Shown piece by piece: positions 62,013 to 64,000 of a stretch of DNA of 64,000 nt (the first letter of the stretch is position 1; each line of letters opens with the position of its first letter). The notes beneath the pieces were generated by a model. It made no database searches. It was not told the origin of the DNA and worked only from the letters and a program-made list of their open reading frames with translations. Source of the stretch: Pararhodobacter oceanensis (GTDB lineage: Bacteria; Pseudomonadota; Alphaproteobacteria; Rhodobacterales; Rhodobacteraceae). Where the stretch lies: assembly GCF_003076755.1 (NCBI RefSeq), contig NZ_QDKM01000004.1, positions 186,001-250,000 on the forward strand. The letters run 5' to 3'. The translations under genes and the position numbers were made by a program.

Positions 62013-63320
62013 CTAGCTATCACTCACCAATAGCGTTTCGAACTGGCGCTTCTGGCGTGGCGACCACGAGAGCGTCAGGGTGATACCTTCGCCAGCCGTT
62101 TCCTCTGACAAAACAATGCCTTCTTCATAGGCCCAAGCCCGCGCGCGGCCCTGTTCATGGCCCAAGTCGACGCTTTCGACCCAGCGCACCTCGCCGAGTG
62201 CGGTGCCCACGGCATCGATCAGATCCTCAAACCCGCGTCCGGTCAGCGCCGAGGCCGCAACCACGGTCTCGCGCCGGTCGGCAATATTCAGATGCGGATC
62301 ATCTGCCGGCAGCAGGTCGATTTTATTCCAGACCTCCAGCTTTGGCACCTCGGGATTGACCCCGAGATCTGCCAGAATCGTCTCGACATCATGCGCCTGT
62401 GCCTCGGTTTCGGGGTGGGCAATGTCGCGCACATGCAGGATCAGATCCGCCTCGAGCACCTCTTCGAGCGTAGCGCGGAAGGCGGCGATCAATTGCGTCG
62501 GCAGATTGGAGATAAACCCCACCGTGTCCGACAAGATCACCTGCAAACCGCCCGGCAGCGTGACCGCGCGCATGGTCGGGTCCAGCGTGGCAAAGAGCAT
62601 GTCCTTGACCATCACCTCGGCGCCGGTCAAACGGTTGAAAAGTGTGGATTTTCCGGCGTTGGTATAGCCGACGAGTGCGACCACCGGATAGGGAATGCGG
62701 CGCCGCGCAGCGCGGTGCAATTCGCGGGTCTGGGCGACTTTTTCCAACTGTTTGCGCAGCCGCACCACCTGCACGTCAATCGCGCGCCGGTCCGCCTCAA
62801 GCTGGGTTTCCCCCGGCCCGCCGACAAAACCAAAGCCACCGCGCTGGCGTTCCAGATGGGTCCAGGCCCGCACCAACCGTGTGCGTTGATAGCTCAACGC
62901 CGCAAGTTCGACCTGCAACACGCCCTCACGGGTGCGCGCGCGATCGGCGAAAATCTCTAGGATGAGACCGGTGCGATCCAGCACTTTGATGTCCCAAGCG
63001 GTCTCGAGATTGCGTTGCTGCACTGGTGACAAAGGGCCGTCGACGAGCACGAGATCAACCTCGTCCGCCTCGATCAAACCCTTGATTTCATCCACTTTTC
63101 CCGAACCGAACAACATCGCCGGAAGGGCCCGCGGCAAGCGCACAACCATTGATCCGACGACCTCGATCCCCGGCAGCGCCATCGCCAGCGAGAGCGCCTC
63201 ATTCAATGCGGTATTGGCGTCGCGGGCGTGATGTGCACCGCGGATATCGGGATGCAGGACCAGCGCGCGCTGCTCACGCGTGCCGCCGCTGCCACCGAGT
63301 TCAGACACCTCGATCGTCAC
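62013..63320 (-). CDS. hflX: GTPase HflX, 435 aa
   Basis: A ribosome-associated GTPase that rescues stalled ribosomes. N-terminal HflX domain ('GSGKVDEIKGLIEADEVDLVL', here in parts; 'FADRARTREGVLQVELAAL'), the linker 'GGFGFVGGPGETQLEADRR', then G1 'LVGYTNAGKSTLFNRL', G3 'DTVGFI' and G4 'NKID'. GTG start at 63320, 21 bases after hfq. The hfq-hflX order is conserved across proteobacteria. Confidence 0.96.
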   Translation of the reverse strand: MTIEVSELGGSGGTREQRALVLHPDIRGAHHARDANTALNEALSLAMALPGIEVVGSMVVRLPRALPAMLFGSGKVDEIKGLIEADEVDLVLVDGPLSPVQQRNLETAWDIKVLDRTGLILEIFADRARTREGVLQVELAALSYQRTRLVRAWTHLERQRGGFGFVGGPGETQLEADRRAIDVQVVRLRKQLEKVAQTRELHRAARRRIPYPVVALVGYTNAGKSTLFNRLTGAEVMVKDMLFATLDPTMRAVTLPGGLQVILSDTVGFISNLPTQLIAAFRATLEEVLEADLILHVRDIAHPETEAQAHDVETILADLGVNPEVPKLEVWNKIDLLPADDPHLNIADRRETVVAASALTGRGFEDLIDAVGTALGEVRWVESVDLGHEQGRARAWAYEEGIVLSEETAGEGITLTLSWSPRQKRQFETLLVSDS

Positions 63321-63341
63321 CGGCGCAAACCCGAAACCGCG

Positions 63342-63575
63342 TTACTCTTCGCCATTATACAATGAGATCGGCTGGCCCGGCATGATCGTCGAGATCGCGT
63401 GTTTATAGACCAGCTGGCTTTGACCTTCGCGGCGCAGCAGCACGCAGAAATTGTCAAACCAAGTGATCACGCCCAAGAGTTTCACGCCATTGATCAGAAA
63501 AATCGTCACCGGAACCTTGTTCTTGCGCACATGGTTCAGGAATGCGTCCTGCAGGTTTTGCTTGTCCACGGCCAT
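63342..63575 (-). CDS. hfq: RNA chaperone Hfq, 77 aa
   Basis: Sm-like hexameric RNA chaperone. '[20 protein letters not shown]' (Sm1) and '[16 protein letters not shown]' (Sm2 with YKHA) are canonical; the short form lacks the long C-terminal tail, as in other alphaproteobacteria. Upstream of hflX and downstream of trkH on the minus strand. Confidence 0.98.
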   Translation of the reverse strand: MAVDKQNLQDAFLNHVRKNKVPVTIFLINGVKLLGVITWFDNFCVLLRREGQSQLVYKHAISTIMPGQPISLYNGEE

Positions 63576-63764
63576 TTTCTTTACCTTTTTTTATTGGCCC
63601 GCGCGGCTTTGCGCCGTCGCAGATCCTCCCGTTATCTGTTGAGTATGAAGCGCCACCCGTTAAGTTTCCAGACCAAAATACCAGCATTTCAGGCGGATAG
63701 CGGCGCTCATGACCTCATCTCGTTCAATGTCAGAGCCTCCCTTAGTCGAAATTTTATCAAATGG

Positions 63765-64000
63765 CTACTGCCGTCCCAGGAAAAGCGCCAGAAAAACCAG
63801 AATTTCCAATCGCCCCAGCACCATCGACAGTGCCAGAATCGCCCGCGCGGGGTCGCTGACCAAGGTCCAATAGAGCGGTGCCTGCCCCGCGACGCTGACC
63901 AGAGGGCCGGTGTTTGACAGGCTGGAGACGGCGAAAATCAGGCTGGTCTCAAGGCTCATGCCGCTGAGCAGCAAGAGCGCCACCACGACAATCGCGGTCA
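63765..64000 (-). CDS. trkH: Trk potassium uptake protein TrkH, C-terminal end (cut by window edge)
   Basis: Only the last 78 or so codons are present; the frame is open to the window edge. 'FAVSSLSNTGPLVSVAG' matches the fourth pore-loop region and 'ARAILALSMVLGRLEILVFLALF' the last helix of TrkH. The integral membrane protein works with TrkA. trkH-hfq-hflX is a conserved order in Rhodobacterales, supporting the call. Confidence 0.85.
   Translation of the reverse strand, partial: TAIVVVALLLLSGMSLETSLIFAVSSLSNTGPLVSVAGQAPLYWTLVSDPARAILALSMVLGRLEILVFLALFLGRQ

Noticed and set aside
1-64000. CRISPR arrays, prophage or integrative element
   Set aside because: No regularly spaced direct repeats of suitable length, no phage structural or integrase genes, and no tRNA-adjacent attachment duplication were seen.

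Overview
The window looks like a chromosomal segment of an alphaproteobacterium of the order Rhodobacterales (Roseobacter-group type). Evidence: high-GC coding sequence throughout, a 407-residue HemA-type 5-aminolevulinate synthase, a class II DAHP synthase, the neighbour pairs rodZ-like/ispG, ihfA/merR and rpmF/plsX/fabH, a hflX-hfq-trkH block, a perfect FNR/FnrL box and CtrA-type TTAA-N7-TTAA sites. I see no CRISPR array, prophage, rRNA or intact insertion sequence. Two tRNA genes are present: Gln(TTG) and Pro(GGG).

Layout. 1-7009 is the accessory part: an apparent catabolic cluster with an FAD monooxygenase (cut by the window edge), a cupin, two tandem SnoaL-like paralogues, a fused TRAP permease, a glutathione transferase, a TetR regulator facing a 2,4-diacetylphloroglucinol-hydrolase-like protein across two copies of a 16-bp palindrome, and a frameshifted second glutathione transferase. 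7398-18905 carries tRNA-Gln, a flavoprotein, trmJ, ctaA, an M32 carboxypeptidase, and the Entner-Doudoroff/pentose entry genes zwf-pgl and pgi, separated by an HNH nuclease, an esterase and a 3-methyladenine glycosylase. 18978-24223 holds an alkaline-phosphatase-fold hydrolase divergent from choline-sulfatase betC, a small receiver-like protein behind a CtrA box, rpe and a LuxR solo. 24485-34628 is core machinery: tsf-rpsB, an OlsB-like acyltransferase, msrB, bamE, yceD-rpmF-plsX-fabH-ihfA-merR, tRNA-Pro and a double-length dCTP deaminase.

34672-43382 includes a TDT-type membrane protein, glk, an M48 protease, a VOC protein, a curlin-repeat amyloid with a secreted companion, an RHH regulator, a gamma-carbonic anhydrase, gmk-yicC and a PAS protein. 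43450-52296 has aroG (class II), a GlxA-type AraC regulator and a complete branched-chain-amino-acid-type ABC transporter whose last gene is translationally coupled to a MobA-like nucleotidyltransferase. 52293-64000 has a P450, an M20 dipeptidase, hemA with a TTG start, rodZ-like/ispG, an isolated FliG-family gene behind a perfect FNR box, then hflX, hfq and the end of trkH.

The least explained signals are the left-hand catabolic cluster and its paired operators, the curlin locus, two related 12-bp tandem repeats 14 kb apart, a 130-136 bp palindromic-ended element present twice, and a short repeat found just after several stop codons. All functional calls come from reading the sequence and from family knowledge; no database search was run.
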